Shown: piece by piece, positions 9,779-17,900 of the stretch
Position numbering within the stretch: the first letter of the stretch is position 1
Layout: every line of letters begins with the position of its first letter
Assembly (NCBI RefSeq): GCF_016592435.1
Contig: NZ_AP014545.1
Coordinates: 3,418,693-3,482,692 of the forward strand
DNA length: 64,000 bases
From: Amphritea japonica ATCC BAA-1530
GTDB lineage: Bacteria; Pseudomonadota; Gammaproteobacteria; Pseudomonadales; Balneatricaceae
Direction of reading: 5' to 3'
Program-made: the position numbers and the translations under genes
Notes under the pieces: generated by a model
Seen by the model: the letters and a program-made list of their open reading frames with translations, nothing else
What the model was told of the DNA's origin: nothing
Databases searched by the model: none

Positions 9779-9836
9779 GATAAACGATGTATTCATTGTA
9801 GTTGTTTATGAAAACAAGATAATCTATCGTTTTATC
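9779..9836. promoter_or_regulatory. Operator-like nested palindromes between frmA and the LysR gene
   Basis: An inner palindrome TTGTTT-N4-AAACAA lies at 9802-9817. An outer near-perfect inverted repeat, GATAAACGAT (9779-9788) against ATCGTTTTATC (9826-9836), surrounds it with almost the same centre. LysR proteins often bind such dyads in divergent promoter regions. No clear -35/-10 pair was assigned. Confidence 0.45.
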
Positions 9837-9861
9837 AATATACTTTTACGAGGAAGTAACA

Positions 9862-10731
9862 ATGAATCGCTGGGAAGGAGTTTCTGAGTTGATAGCAGTC
9901 ACTGAAACAACAAGCTTCACCGCTGCTGCTCAGAAGCTTGGTATATCTACCGCTCAGGTAAGCCGACAGATCAGTGCTTTGGAAAACCGTCTCAGTACAA
10001 AAATGTTTTACCGCACCACACGTAAAGTAACTCCAACCGAAGCCGGTCAGACCTATTATCAATACTGTCGACACCTGTTGAACGGACTGGAAGATGCCGA
10101 ACGAGCAGTGACCAATCTACAAAATACTCCCCGGGGGAAATTAAAGGTAACCGCGCCTGCAACCTATGGCGAACAAAAAATAGCTCCGCTAATTAATGAT
10201 TTTATCTGCCTCTATCCTGAATTAGAGGTTCAGTGCCATCTGACCAATCAGACCGTCGATCTGGTGGCATCAGGCTACGATCTGGCCATCCGTTTAGGTA
10301 AATTAGAAGATTCCAGCATGATTGCCCGACAGCTGATCTCTCGACAACTCTATGTCTGCGCTTCTCCGGCCTATCTTTCTACCCATGGCGAGCCCCACGT
10401 GCTAACGGAGTTGAATCACCATAACTGCCTGCTCGGCACCCTGGAATACTGGCGTTTTCTGGAGCAGGGACAAGAGCGCAATATCAGAGTGAGTGGCAAC
10501 TTACATTGCAATAGCGGTCAGGCGCTACTCGATGCTGCATTGAAAGGAATCGGGATCGTGCAATTGCCCCAATACTATGTCGAACCCCATCTAAAAAGCG
10601 GTGAACTAGTATCCCTACTGAGAAATTACCAACATGCAGGCGAAGGTGTCTGGGCACTCTATCCTCATAACCGTCATCTCTCATCTAAAGTCAGAATGCT
10701 AGTCGATCATCTGGCAGAGCACTTAGACTAA
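9862..10731 (+). CDS. LysR-family transcriptional regulator
   Basis: This 289-aa regulator has an N-terminal winged helix-turn-helix (about residues 3-62; AAQKLGISTAQVSRQISALE) and a LysR substrate-binding domain (about 88-285). A good ribosome site (GAGGAAG) precedes the ATG. It is divergent from frmA-fghA with a 140-nt shared control region carrying dyad sequences. A LysR gene divergent from glutathione-dependent formaldehyde genes is a common arrangement in Proteobacteria, so control of frmA by formaldehyde or a thiol adduct is the natural inference. The effector cannot be read from the sequence. The protein resembles the large CrgA/AaeR-like branch (FYRTTRKVTPTEAGQTYYQY). Confidence 0.9.
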   Translation: MNRWEGVSELIAVTETTSFTAAAQKLGISTAQVSRQISALENRLSTKMFYRTTRKVTPTEAGQTYYQYCRHLLNGLEDAERAVTNLQNTPRGKLKVTAPATYGEQKIAPLINDFICLYPELEVQCHLTNQTVDLVASGYDLAIRLGKLEDSSMIARQLISRQLYVCASPAYLSTHGEPHVLTELNHHNCLLGTLEYWRFLEQGQERNIRVSGNLHCNSGQALLDAALKGIGIVQLPQYYVEPHLKSGELVSLLRNYQHAGEGVWALYPHNRHLSSKVRMLVDHLAEHLD

Positions 10732-10814
10732 ACATCAGAGTTTGCATGTCCTATTTCATTAACACCGTTCCCGTGCCGCTCAGGCTTTTAAGGATACGGT
10801 GAAAACGATCCGGA

Positions 10815-11207
10815 CTATATTCGATTTCCGGTCAGAAATTGACGATAGCGAATAATTTTCTGGGGCTGTCCCTGGTCATCAGTCCGATATTTGTAATAAC
10901 GATCACCCTCCAGATACACAGCTCTACAGCTTTCTGATTTATGCTCCATTTGCAGGCAGATCATATTATCAGTGATCCGCCAGCTACCACTCCGCTTTTC
11001 CCAGTAGCGCTTCTGCAAAACCTTTCCATCATTTTTATAATAAGTAAAACTGCTTGAGCCATTCACCAGGTTATAAGACTCCACGGTTCGTTCACTGAAC
11101 AGGTGCTGAAGCTCTGTAGACGTCAGTTGAGTGCTTTCCTCTTTAACCTGACACCCGGAGATAGCGGTGACCAGTGCACCTATCAATAGAATCCGTATTC
11201 TTCGCAT
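10815..11207 (-). CDS. Putative lipoprotein of unknown function
   Basis: This is a 130-aa protein with a lipoprotein signal peptide: MRRIRILLIGALVTAISGC, giving a lipobox ending at Cys19. The mature part is small, beta-rich and charged, with tryptophan/tyrosine-rich segments (RYWEKRSGSWRITDNMIC) and a possible disulfide pair (CLQ... SCRAVY). I do not recognise a named family; short secreted proteins of the DUF995 type are a loose resemblance only. The ATG at 11207 has GAGGGAAG upstream; an earlier in-frame ATG lacks this. The gene overlaps the end of the hydrolase gene by 65 nt and is the last of the eight-gene left-running operon. The residue after the lipobox Cys is Gln, which would favour outer-membrane sorting. 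Confidence 0.75.
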   Translation of the reverse strand: MRRIRILLIGALVTAISGCQVKEESTQLTSTELQHLFSERTVESYNLVNGSSSFTYYKNDGKVLQKRYWEKRSGSWRITDNMICLQMEHKSESCRAVYLEGDRYYKYRTDDQGQPQKIIRYRQFLTGNRI

Positions 11208-12021
11208 TATTACTTCCCTCACTTTGCAGGAGAAACTGCAGTACTGATGCTGCCATTCCCCCCTGCTGCATATTTTTATAAAAATTATGACCTTGTCCGC
11301 TCAGTACTTCCAATTGAACAGGATTCTCTGTTTTTTCCTGCTGCAATTGACGAATTGATCCGCACCAGCTGAGCGCTCTTTCAAGTCGGTTTCGCCCTTG
11401 TTGCTGATCCAAGCTTTTTGAGGTTCGTAGACTACTATCCCTTAAGTTGTCCTCATCCCCTACGGTAACCAGCATCGGAATACTCAGCATCTCATCCAGC
11501 CGAACCGGGCCTAAAGCTTGCGTTCGGGTAATACCTCTTGGGTACTTAATATTTTGATCAGGAAAACTGTACCAACCGGCGCTCCCTAACACCATCGCCG
11601 CAATTTGTTGCGGATGATGTAGAGCATACCGATGTGCAAACTGTGCCCCTCCTGAATAACCCGCCAGCCATATTTTAAGATAGGGCTGGCCATGCATACC
11701 TCGCCAAAGCGCTAAAAAACTATTCAAGGCGACATCCGCACGGGGCTGACCAGAGCCTGCGCATAGTTGCTGATAGCGGGGATAATTCTGGCTTTTAAAT
11801 TGCGGAGCCACCAGCCAGCAACCCAGCTCATCTGCCAAAACACGATAACAATCAAGCTGCTCTTTAGCATCTCTGGATATCCCATGCACTACCACCAAAA
11901 TGCGCTGCATGTTCCGGACTTTTACAGGCTGATACAGCCAGAAAGGTAAACCGGAGATAGCGGGAAAGATCACCTTCTGCACCTCCCCCGGAAGAGGCAA
12001 CTGCTCATTTACCTTTCGCAT
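11143..12021 (-). CDS. Alpha/beta hydrolase, cytoplasmic
   Basis: This is a 292-aa protein of the alpha/beta-hydrolase fold without an apparent signal peptide. It shows an oxyanion-region HG motif (VVVHGISRDAKEQ), a nucleophile elbow GYSGGAQF, a candidate acid in VTVGDEDNLRD and a candidate histidine in SGQGHNFYK, so the Ser-Asp-His triad looks complete. The overall pattern is like esterase D/PHB-depolymerase-related hydrolases. The substrate is unknown. The ATG at 12021 has TGGAG 5 nt upstream and gives a 17-nt overlap with the preceding ABC gene. The longer reading from 12072 would overlap by 68 nt. It sits between the ABC-type gene and the lipoprotein gene in the same operon. Confidence 0.85.
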   Translation of the reverse strand: MRKVNEQLPLPGEVQKVIFPAISGLPFWLYQPVKVRNMQRILVVVHGISRDAKEQLDCYRVLADELGCWLVAPQFKSQNYPRYQQLCAGSGQPRADVALNSFLALWRGMHGQPYLKIWLAGYSGGAQFAHRYALHHPQQIAAMVLGSAGWYSFPDQNIKYPRGITRTQALGPVRLDEMLSIPMLVTVGDEDNLRDSSLRTSKSLDQQQGRNRLERALSWCGSIRQLQQEKTENPVQLEVLSGQGHNFYKNMQQGGMAASVLQFLLQSEGSNNAKNTDSIDRCTGHRYLRVSG

Positions 12022-13651
12022 AGTGCTCCATTGGAATAACATTCTTGTTTTCAACGCTGTCAGCCTGTTCATCAGCGCTGTTTAAAAACCAGCGTTGTGG
12101 ACAGATCTTGTCGACGCCCTGAAAGTCAGCGCAGAGTATCATCGCTCCCGGATATACCCGAGCAACGTCCCCAATCACCTCCTGAACAACCGAGCTCTGA
12201 TGCGCCACATCCTCATCCAGAAGTAATAAAGCCGGCTTACGCAACAACGCCCGAGCCAGCATAATCCTATAATTCAGACAAGCGGAAAGGTTAGCTCCGC
12301 CCTCTTCGATACGTGCTTTCAGGTCGTCTGGCAGTATATGCGAACTATTTAAATGACAAAGATCACGTACTTTATTTAAGTCATCATCAGTAAATGACCG
12401 CGCACCATAAAGAAGATTTTTTTTCAGGCTTCCCCTGAGTAATGGAAGATCTGAGCTAACGAGGCTGATCTGCTGACTAATCAGCCGGGTCCGATAACTC
12501 TTATAAGGTTTATCACATAACAAGATTCGTCCACCTGACACCCGGGTCAACCCAGCAATTACCGATAGCAGTGTACTTTTACCACTCCCTGAGAGACCCC
12601 TCAGTTGAATTCGGCTGTCGGCGCTAATCAGATAGGATTGAGGAAGCAGACGCCCTTCACTGGCGATCTGTTGCAGTTCAAGCTTAAATGTCCCCTTAAG
12701 CCTGCTGCGTCGGCCTTCTGCATGGGTATCACGGGATAAAAACTGTCGTAATTTCTTTTCGGCAACTTTTTTCAGCGTCCAGAATTCATATAACCGGGTT
12801 AACCGGCGAAGCTGACCTAATAAATACAGCGCTGCGGTCATCAATACCGCCATATATTCACCGCTCAATACGCCTTTTTGCTGCAGATACAATCCTGTAC
12901 TAATCAAGGCTAACATAGCAAACAGTAAAACCGCTTCGTTCACTCCCCGCATCAGGGCAGATATCCGTGCACGCCGAATCTGGCTCGTCATTAGTCTTTC
13001 TGATTGCCGGGCAAAACGGCGGGACTCTTTCGCCGATTGGTTATAGGCTCGAATCAGAGGGAGCTGGCGTAACTTTTCCGTAACATTGCGGATCATCTCT
13101 CCCCGACGACGACGCAACTGTTCAGATTGAGTGAATAGAAAACGTCCTAACAGGTAGTTTCCTACTAACGCTATTAAGACCGGTAATATCAAGGCTGCCA
13201 CTAACAGGTAATGCAACTGTGCTAACGCTATCACCGACAAACTAAACCATAGACCAATAACAATGAGAGGTGCCATTCCTTGTACAATCCAGTTTCGAAT
13301 CGCCGTCATATCACCCGTCAGCCTCAACATAGTGCCCCCTTTATCAGCGACTCTAAAATCTTTAGTGGGTAAACATTGCGATTTTTCGAATACGGTTTGC
13401 CGTAATACAAAGATATATCGTTGCGCCAGCAGCTCCGCATAAAATCGTTCAACATAACGTCCCGCCGCCAAAAACAGAATAGCGACAATCCCAATTCCCC
13501 ATGATAAAACGTGCTGTTGTTCAACTCCTCCCTCAGCAATATCACGCGCCCAACCGATCAACCATATCAGGCAAAAAGATTGTAGGATCCCTGTCGCCGC
13601 CAGCAGTAAAAGGTACTGCCAGCGTTTATTAGCCAGAATGCGCGGTAGCAT
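12005..13651 (-). CDS. ABC exporter-like half-transporter with degenerate ATPase motifs
   Basis: This 548-aa protein has an N-terminal ABC-exporter membrane domain (about six helices, residues 10-300) and a C-terminal nucleotide-binding domain. Walker A GLSGSGKST is intact (353-361) and Walker B LLLLDED is present (about 475-481). However, the signature reads LSACL (455-459) rather than LSGGQ. The position of the switch histidine reads CADFQ, with no histidine. Such changes in other ABC proteins mark a degenerate site that works with a partner half or serves regulation; no partner half-transporter is encoded nearby. The fold resembles CydCD/MsbA-type exporters. The start at 13651 follows GGCGGA and overlaps the upstream gene by 23 nt. 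The exported substrate is unknown. Confidence 0.85.
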   Translation of the reverse strand: MLPRILANKRWQYLLLLAATGILQSFCLIWLIGWARDIAEGGVEQQHVLSWGIGIVAILFLAAGRYVERFYAELLAQRYIFVLRQTVFEKSQCLPTKDFRVADKGGTMLRLTGDMTAIRNWIVQGMAPLIVIGLWFSLSVIALAQLHYLLVAALILPVLIALVGNYLLGRFLFTQSEQLRRRRGEMIRNVTEKLRQLPLIRAYNQSAKESRRFARQSERLMTSQIRRARISALMRGVNEAVLLFAMLALISTGLYLQQKGVLSGEYMAVLMTAALYLLGQLRRLTRLYEFWTLKKVAEKKLRQFLSRDTHAEGRRSRLKGTFKLELQQIASEGRLLPQSYLISADSRIQLRGLSGSGKSTLLSVIAGLTRVSGGRILLCDKPYKSYRTRLISQQISLVSSDLPLLRGSLKKNLLYGARSFTDDDLNKVRDLCHLNSSHILPDDLKARIEEGGANLSACLNYRIMLARALLRKPALLLLDEDVAHQSSVVQEVIGDVARVYPGAMILCADFQGVDKICPQRWFLNSADEQADSVENKNVIPMEHYAKGK

Positions 13652-14690
13652 AATTTTCCGCCCCGAACAGACTACCCAGAAGGTAATCACGGGTTACATC
13701 ACGATGAAAATCGTCCAGTTCAAGGATCGGTAATCCCAGACTATTTCTTGCCTCGTCACAGCTAAGCGGCGATTTAGAGATCAACCCGCCTACGCCTAAA
13801 ACACTAATCCCGGCATGCAAAACCGTCTGAGCGGTCATCGTGGCGGCAATAGCACCATCAGCAGCAATTAACGCGGCACTTATCTCATCAAGGAAAATTT
13901 CGGACTCAAGTAACGCACGATTTTCCGGTTGCAGAACGCCATCAGCGACTTCGACGATAAGCAGATCCGAATTCTGTTGCAAAGCATCTGCTTTAAAACG
14001 ATACAATATATCCACCAGCTCTTGCGGCGTCATTCCGACTGTTGATGCATAACCGGCATCCAGAAAATCGATCACCCGATCCGCACCAGCATCCTTCATC
14101 CGCCAATAATCAGGTCCCGCCCCCGTTCCGGTTAGCTTGGTCGCAGAGATCCTATAGCCCGCCTGACGAAACCCATTGGCTGCTGCACAGGCCAGGGTAG
14201 TCTTGCCGCTGTTCATATCACTCCCCATAATCAGCAACGTGGGCAAGCGTTCTAAACTAATTGACTTAAATGGTTGTTCATTCAATGGCGCAAACTGCTT
14301 AAGGTTTACCACTTCACCCTGCATATCACAGAGCAATCCAAGCGCCGTAATCTCCGTCGCCGCTTTGATGCCTTTATTACGTTGACTTACTTCAGCCGCA
14401 ATACCGCCCGCCGCAACCAGATGACATGCACCTAACTCAGCCGGAACCCGGGCATGAAACTGCCCGGTAGCATACCGATCCGCTGCTGCTACGATAATTT
14501 CGTCCCCAGGGTAGAGATGTTCACGCCGTCCTGCTTCATTTTCCAAACGGGTATGGTTACGAATCCGGTCCACCCGAGCCAGTATCAGGTCACCTGAGCG
14601 AGGTTTACCCTGACAAACTGAAGTTGCCACAGCCAGGTCTACGTTCCGGGTAATATAGCTGCGTTTAGCTTTAGCTATTCGATTAATCAT
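13629..14690 (-). CDS. P-loop NTPase of the DUF1611/MobB-like type
   Basis: This 353-aa cytoplasmic protein has an N-terminal all-beta/Rossmann-like region (1-150) and a C-terminal P-loop domain. The Walker A motif GSDMNSGKTT lies in the stretch LPTLLIMGSDMNSGKTT; next comes a TKLTGTGAGPDYWRMKDAGA block and an acidic DLLIVEVADGVL strand typical of CobQ/MobB/DUF1611 NTPases. A characterised DUF1611 protein, DgcN, works in D-glutamate N-acetylation, but the present protein is too divergent for me to assign that activity. The start at 14690 has AGGTGA upstream and lies 4 nt after the exported-protein gene. Its ABC neighbour suggests that it modifies or activates a small molecule that is then moved. 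That last step is inference. Confidence 0.7.
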   Translation of the reverse strand: MINRIAKAKRSYITRNVDLAVATSVCQGKPRSGDLILARVDRIRNHTRLENEAGRREHLYPGDEIIVAAADRYATGQFHARVPAELGACHLVAAGGIAAEVSQRNKGIKAATEITALGLLCDMQGEVVNLKQFAPLNEQPFKSISLERLPTLLIMGSDMNSGKTTLACAAANGFRQAGYRISATKLTGTGAGPDYWRMKDAGADRVIDFLDAGYASTVGMTPQELVDILYRFKADALQQNSDLLIVEVADGVLQPENRALLESEIFLDEISAALIAADGAIAATMTAQTVLHAGISVLGVGGLISKSPLSCDEARNSLGLPILELDDFHRDVTRDYLLGSLFGAENYATAHSG

Positions 14691-14694
14691 AATT

Positions 14695-15342
14695 TCACCT
14701 GGATGTATGAAGTTTATAAACAGTGCGGGCAATACGTTTTGCGGTAGCTCGCTCTGGAGTGAGAATCCGTTTCACTGCCACATGGGTCTCTTTACCCCGT
14801 CTGTTTGTCTTAACCTGCTTTACCACCAGGTTTAGTGTTGGCGAATAAGAGACAACCAGCTTCTCACGGAATTTTTGTGTATGCAGCTTATCCATCACAT
14901 ATCGGGTACAACTGTAATCCTGGGTCACCAGATCCTGTTTACTCAGGCGATAACTACTTTGCCCTGCATAACTGCAACGCCAAAGGCGACTTCGAGTTCC
15001 CTTGATAAGATCTTTACGAGTCAGACTAAACTTTACAGATTCACGGGAACTAAACGGTTTTAATTCAACGGCACTAATATCAGGGACAAACTGATCATAA
15101 CCGCTGGGCGCCTCTTTAAAGCGACGGTATTCAAGTACCGGAAAGTAAGGCAGATAGGAGCGTTTGTAACGACGATTACGCTGATCTTCCCAGAGGCTCC
15201 ATTCCTGATTCTGTTCTACAAGTTTCTCAACATCACCATCGGTATAGATGACAACGCTACCCGGTTTAAGCCCTGCCATTGCAAGCGCAGGCACCAAAAA
15301 AATTAACGAGGCAAACCTGGATATCGTTTTATGCCGCATCAT
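14695..15342 (-). CDS. Exported protein of unknown function
   Basis: This is a 215-aa protein with a cleavable signal peptide (MMRHKTISRFASLIFLVPAL, cleavage probably after AMA near residue 23). The mature region is basic and aromatic (EWSLWEDQRNRRYKRSYLPY). It contains two cysteines, in WRCSYAG and DYSCTRY, that could form a disulfide. No transmembrane helix is seen in the mature part. I recognise no domain. The start is one of two adjacent ATGs (15342/15339) after GAGGGGAG, overlapping the histidine-kinase stop by 14 nt. The overlap ties its expression to the two-component system, so a periplasmic role in the same response is likely. Confidence 0.75.
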   Translation of the reverse strand: MMRHKTISRFASLIFLVPALAMAGLKPGSVVIYTDGDVEKLVEQNQEWSLWEDQRNRRYKRSYLPYFPVLEYRRFKEAPSGYDQFVPDISAVELKPFSSRESVKFSLTRKDLIKGTRSRLWRCSYAGQSSYRLSKQDLVTQDYSCTRYVMDKLHTQKFREKLVVSYSPTLNLVVKQVKTNRRGKETHVAVKRILTPERATAKRIARTVYKLHTSR

Positions 15343-16693
15343 TTCTCCCCTCTTCAAAAGTTTCACTAACCGACTGAGGTAGATCAATAATCACCTGCAA
15401 ACCGCCTAATCTACCCGCATTGAGACTCATTCGACCGTTGTAACTACTGACCACTGAATTACAGATCGACAAACCTAAACCATGATTATTCTCACCCTGC
15501 TCGTCTGCCCGGGTACCTCTCCAGATCATATTATTCATCTGATCGACCGGAATACCGGGACCATCATCGCTGACGATCATAGTCCAGCTTCCCCTATTCT
15601 CTCTGATACTCAGTAACACTCTTGAACGGGCATACCGCCAGGCGTTATCGAGCAGATTACCCAACAGCTCCAACATATCGTCACGATCAAATGGAATAGC
15701 ATCATCCGGTAATTGTTGGGTCAGCTCAATTTCACCGTCACCACGCTTTTGATTTAATAACTGAACCAGATAGGGCAACTCTTCCCGGGGATTAAATAAT
15801 TCACCCGGTGCAGGAGAGCCTGAAATCCGGGCGCGCCGTAATTCACTTTCAATGCGCCGTTGAAGCTGACTATAAATCTGCCGCAGACTTTCGCGGTTAT
15901 CTGAAGACTCAGCCGCTTCAGATAACATCTGTAGGTGTTGCAGTGGCAATTTCAGCTCATGAGCCAAATTACCGGTTGCCATTCTTGACCGGCTCAGTTG
16001 TTTACCTGAATGATCAACCAACCGCTCAATAGCATCAGCCAGTGGCTTTACCTCTTGGGGGATACCTTCAGGCAGATTGACCGCGCCACTGACTTTACCT
16101 CTCAACAAAGCATTCTGTAGCGGTTTAAGAGTACCGAATCCCCACTGTAAAATACGCCGTTGCAGCAACAGAATAAGCAGTGTTAGAGCCACTAAAATAG
16201 TCAACAGGTAGTACTCATATTCATTCTGTCGGGCAACAAACGTACTAATATCTTCAGCGACCCAGATAGTAATATCTCGCCCCTGTTTACGGACACCTTG
16301 TTGCCAGACTAACCAATGCTCATCACCTATACCCGGCACTCTGAATTGAGTCGCTTCGCCTGGTGAAAGCAAGGTCACCTCGGGTTTAGCATCCCAGAGA
16401 CTTCGTGAGCGGAGTTCTCCACCGTCCCAGCTAATAACATAATAGTGGCCCGTCCGGACCCGCTTATAAATCTCTGATACACGATTTTCATTAATCTGCC
16501 AACGATCATCAGACCACTCAATTGCCGTAATGATATTTTCGACATCATGTCCCAAACGAGAACCAATATACTCACTGGTAATCCGATGCATGACATTGTG
16601 AAGAATAAAAAGCAGTAGAATAAACGCAGGCACCACCAACAGGATTAAGCCACGTCGAATACGTCGCTCCAGTGAAGGCAACGTCAGATTCAT
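15329..16693 (-). CDS. Sensor histidine kinase (PhoQ/QseC-like layout)
   Basis: This 454-aa membrane kinase has two transmembrane helices (about 13-36 and 160-182) flanking a periplasmic sensor of about 120 residues. HAMP and dimerisation region follow, with the phosphoacceptor in NLAHELKLPLQHL, an N box LLGNLLDNAWRYAR, a G1 box DDGPGIP and a G2 box HGLGLSICNSVV. All catalytic elements are present. The sensor contains no recognised domain. It overlaps the regulator gene by 4 nt (ATGA), the standard coupling for cognate pairs. The HAMP/HisKA pattern resembles PhoQ more than EnvZ, but the signal cannot be inferred. A PepSY protein upstream suggests envelope or metal/peptide stress. Confidence 0.93.
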   Translation of the reverse strand: MNLTLPSLERRIRRGLILLVVPAFILLLFILHNVMHRITSEYIGSRLGHDVENIITAIEWSDDRWQINENRVSEIYKRVRTGHYYVISWDGGELRSRSLWDAKPEVTLLSPGEATQFRVPGIGDEHWLVWQQGVRKQGRDITIWVAEDISTFVARQNEYEYYLLTILVALTLLILLLQRRILQWGFGTLKPLQNALLRGKVSGAVNLPEGIPQEVKPLADAIERLVDHSGKQLSRSRMATGNLAHELKLPLQHLQMLSEAAESSDNRESLRQIYSQLQRRIESELRRARISGSPAPGELFNPREELPYLVQLLNQKRGDGEIELTQQLPDDAIPFDRDDMLELLGNLLDNAWRYARSRVLLSIRENRGSWTMIVSDDGPGIPVDQMNNMIWRGTRADEQGENNHGLGLSICNSVVSSYNGRMSLNAGRLGGLQVIIDLPQSVSETFEEGRNDAA

Positions 16694-17364
16694 GACTCAC
16701 AACCCTCTGCTTGCAGACAGTAACCCTGTCCTCTCCGTGTTTTGATAAACTGCTTACCAAACCGTTGTCGCAAGCGGTTGATATAGACCTCAATCACATT
16801 ACTATCCCGCACCAACTCCTCTTCATAAACATGCTCTGACAATACCGACTTACTCACCAATCGACCTGGATTCATCAACAAATATCGCAGTAACCTGAAT
16901 TCAATACCGGTTAACTGGAATTCAACACCTTCAGGGCTACGAGCAATATGCGTATCAAGATCTAAACAGATTCCTGCGTACTCTAATTGTTGGGTGACCT
17001 TGCCATGGCGCCGACGAATAAGCGCTTCTAATCGAGCAACAAGCTCTTCCATAAAAAAGGGTTTCCCCAAATAATCATCGGCACCCGCTTTTAGTCCATC
17101 AACCCGTTCCTGCCAACTATCACGGGCAGTAAGAATCAGCACCGGAGTCGTATTCTGCTCTGCCCGCATCTCCCGAAGTACGTCAAGACCTGGTTTTTCT
17201 GGCAGCCCTAAGTCCAGAATGATAGCGTCGAAAACGCCCTCTCGAATCCATATAGAGCCGCTCATACCGTCATAGCAAACTTCAGCTACGTAACCCGCAT
17301 TCTGCAGCTGACTACGTAACTGATCTACTAATTTGACATCATCCTCTACTATCAGAATCCGCAT
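16690..17364 (-). CDS. OmpR/PhoB-family response regulator
   Basis: This 224-aa regulator has a receiver domain (1-115) with the acidic pocket (VEDD), the phosphoacceptor in ILDLGLPEKPGLDVL (Asp51) and the conserved Thr and Lys (ILTARDSW, DDYLGKPF). A C-terminal winged-helix DNA-binding domain follows (about 125-220; LTGIEFRLLRYLLMNPGRLV and SNVIEVYINRLRQRF). It is related to PmrA/QseB/PhoP regulators. It is co-translated with the downstream kinase and lies 5 nt after the PepSY gene. A direct repeat with 11-bp period upstream of the operon (17730-17746) fits the way this family binds, so autoregulation is likely. Confidence 0.94.
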   Translation of the reverse strand: MRILIVEDDVKLVDQLRSQLQNAGYVAEVCYDGMSGSIWIREGVFDAIILDLGLPEKPGLDVLREMRAEQNTTPVLILTARDSWQERVDGLKAGADDYLGKPFFMEELVARLEALIRRRHGKVTQQLEYAGICLDLDTHIARSPEGVEFQLTGIEFRLLRYLLMNPGRLVSKSVLSEHVYEEELVRDSNVIEVYINRLRQRFGKQFIKTRRGQGYCLQAEGCES

Positions 17365-17369
17365 GACGA

Positions 17370-17681
17370 CTATTCTCCGAATACTTCTTGTAGCAACTCA
17401 CCGGTCACTGCATCAAATTCATATTCACTGACATGCCCATCAGCATGAAGTACTTCTATCTCGTAAGTAAATTCTCCATCACTCTGCTCAAGTTCTAAAT
17501 CAAGCATTCGGTTGCGTGTCAGCACAGAGTGCTGCGCCAATAGTTGATCCAGCGATACAATCAACCCTTTATCAACCAATTCAGCAGCGCTATCAGGATC
17601 AACTTTATCCTGCGGGTCAGCATTCGCACCGACAGCGAAGCACACCAGCGACAGAAGTAATGTTTTAACTAAATAGGGCAT
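17370..17681 (-). CDS. Periplasmic PepSY-domain protein
   Basis: This is a 103-aa protein with a signal peptide (MPYLVKTLLLSLVCFAVGANA) and one PepSY domain covering the mature part. It contains the typical end FTYEIEVLHADGHVSEYEFD followed by AVTGELL. PepSY proteins placed upstream of PmrAB/QseBC-like genes are common and are thought to modulate the sensor or inhibit proteases. It is the first gene of the left-running operon of eight genes and sits just downstream of the candidate regulator box. Length is normal for single-domain PepSY proteins. Confidence 0.88.
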   Translation of the reverse strand: MPYLVKTLLLSLVCFAVGANADPQDKVDPDSAAELVDKGLIVSLDQLLAQHSVLTRNRMLDLELEQSDGEFTYEIEVLHADGHVSEYEFDAVTGELLQEVFGE

Positions 17682-17729
17682 ATTGATATTAATTACTATC
17701 TAAGTTTTAAAGTAGTTTAGTCGGGTAAA

Positions 17730-17746
17730 CTTAAATGAAACTTAAA
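17730..17746 (-). promoter_or_regulatory. Candidate response-regulator box (direct repeat, 11-bp period)
   Basis: On the minus strand it reads TTTAAG-N5-TTTAAG, a direct repeat with 11-bp spacing located about 50-65 nt before the PepSY start. PmrA/QseB-type regulators bind CTTAA-type direct repeats with the same period. The match is to spacing and core, not to a proven site. No confident -35/-10 pair was found. Confidence 0.5.
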
Positions 17747-17900
17747 AAAGAGAGAATTTTGAAGTTTATGCAAATATGACAAAAAATTAACGACTTAAGA
17801 TGACAAATCAAAGGATCAGAGATCCTTAATATTCATTCTCCAGTGAGAATTTGGATTTCAAGTAACCCCATAGTATGAGATCGAATAAAACCAGGCCTTT

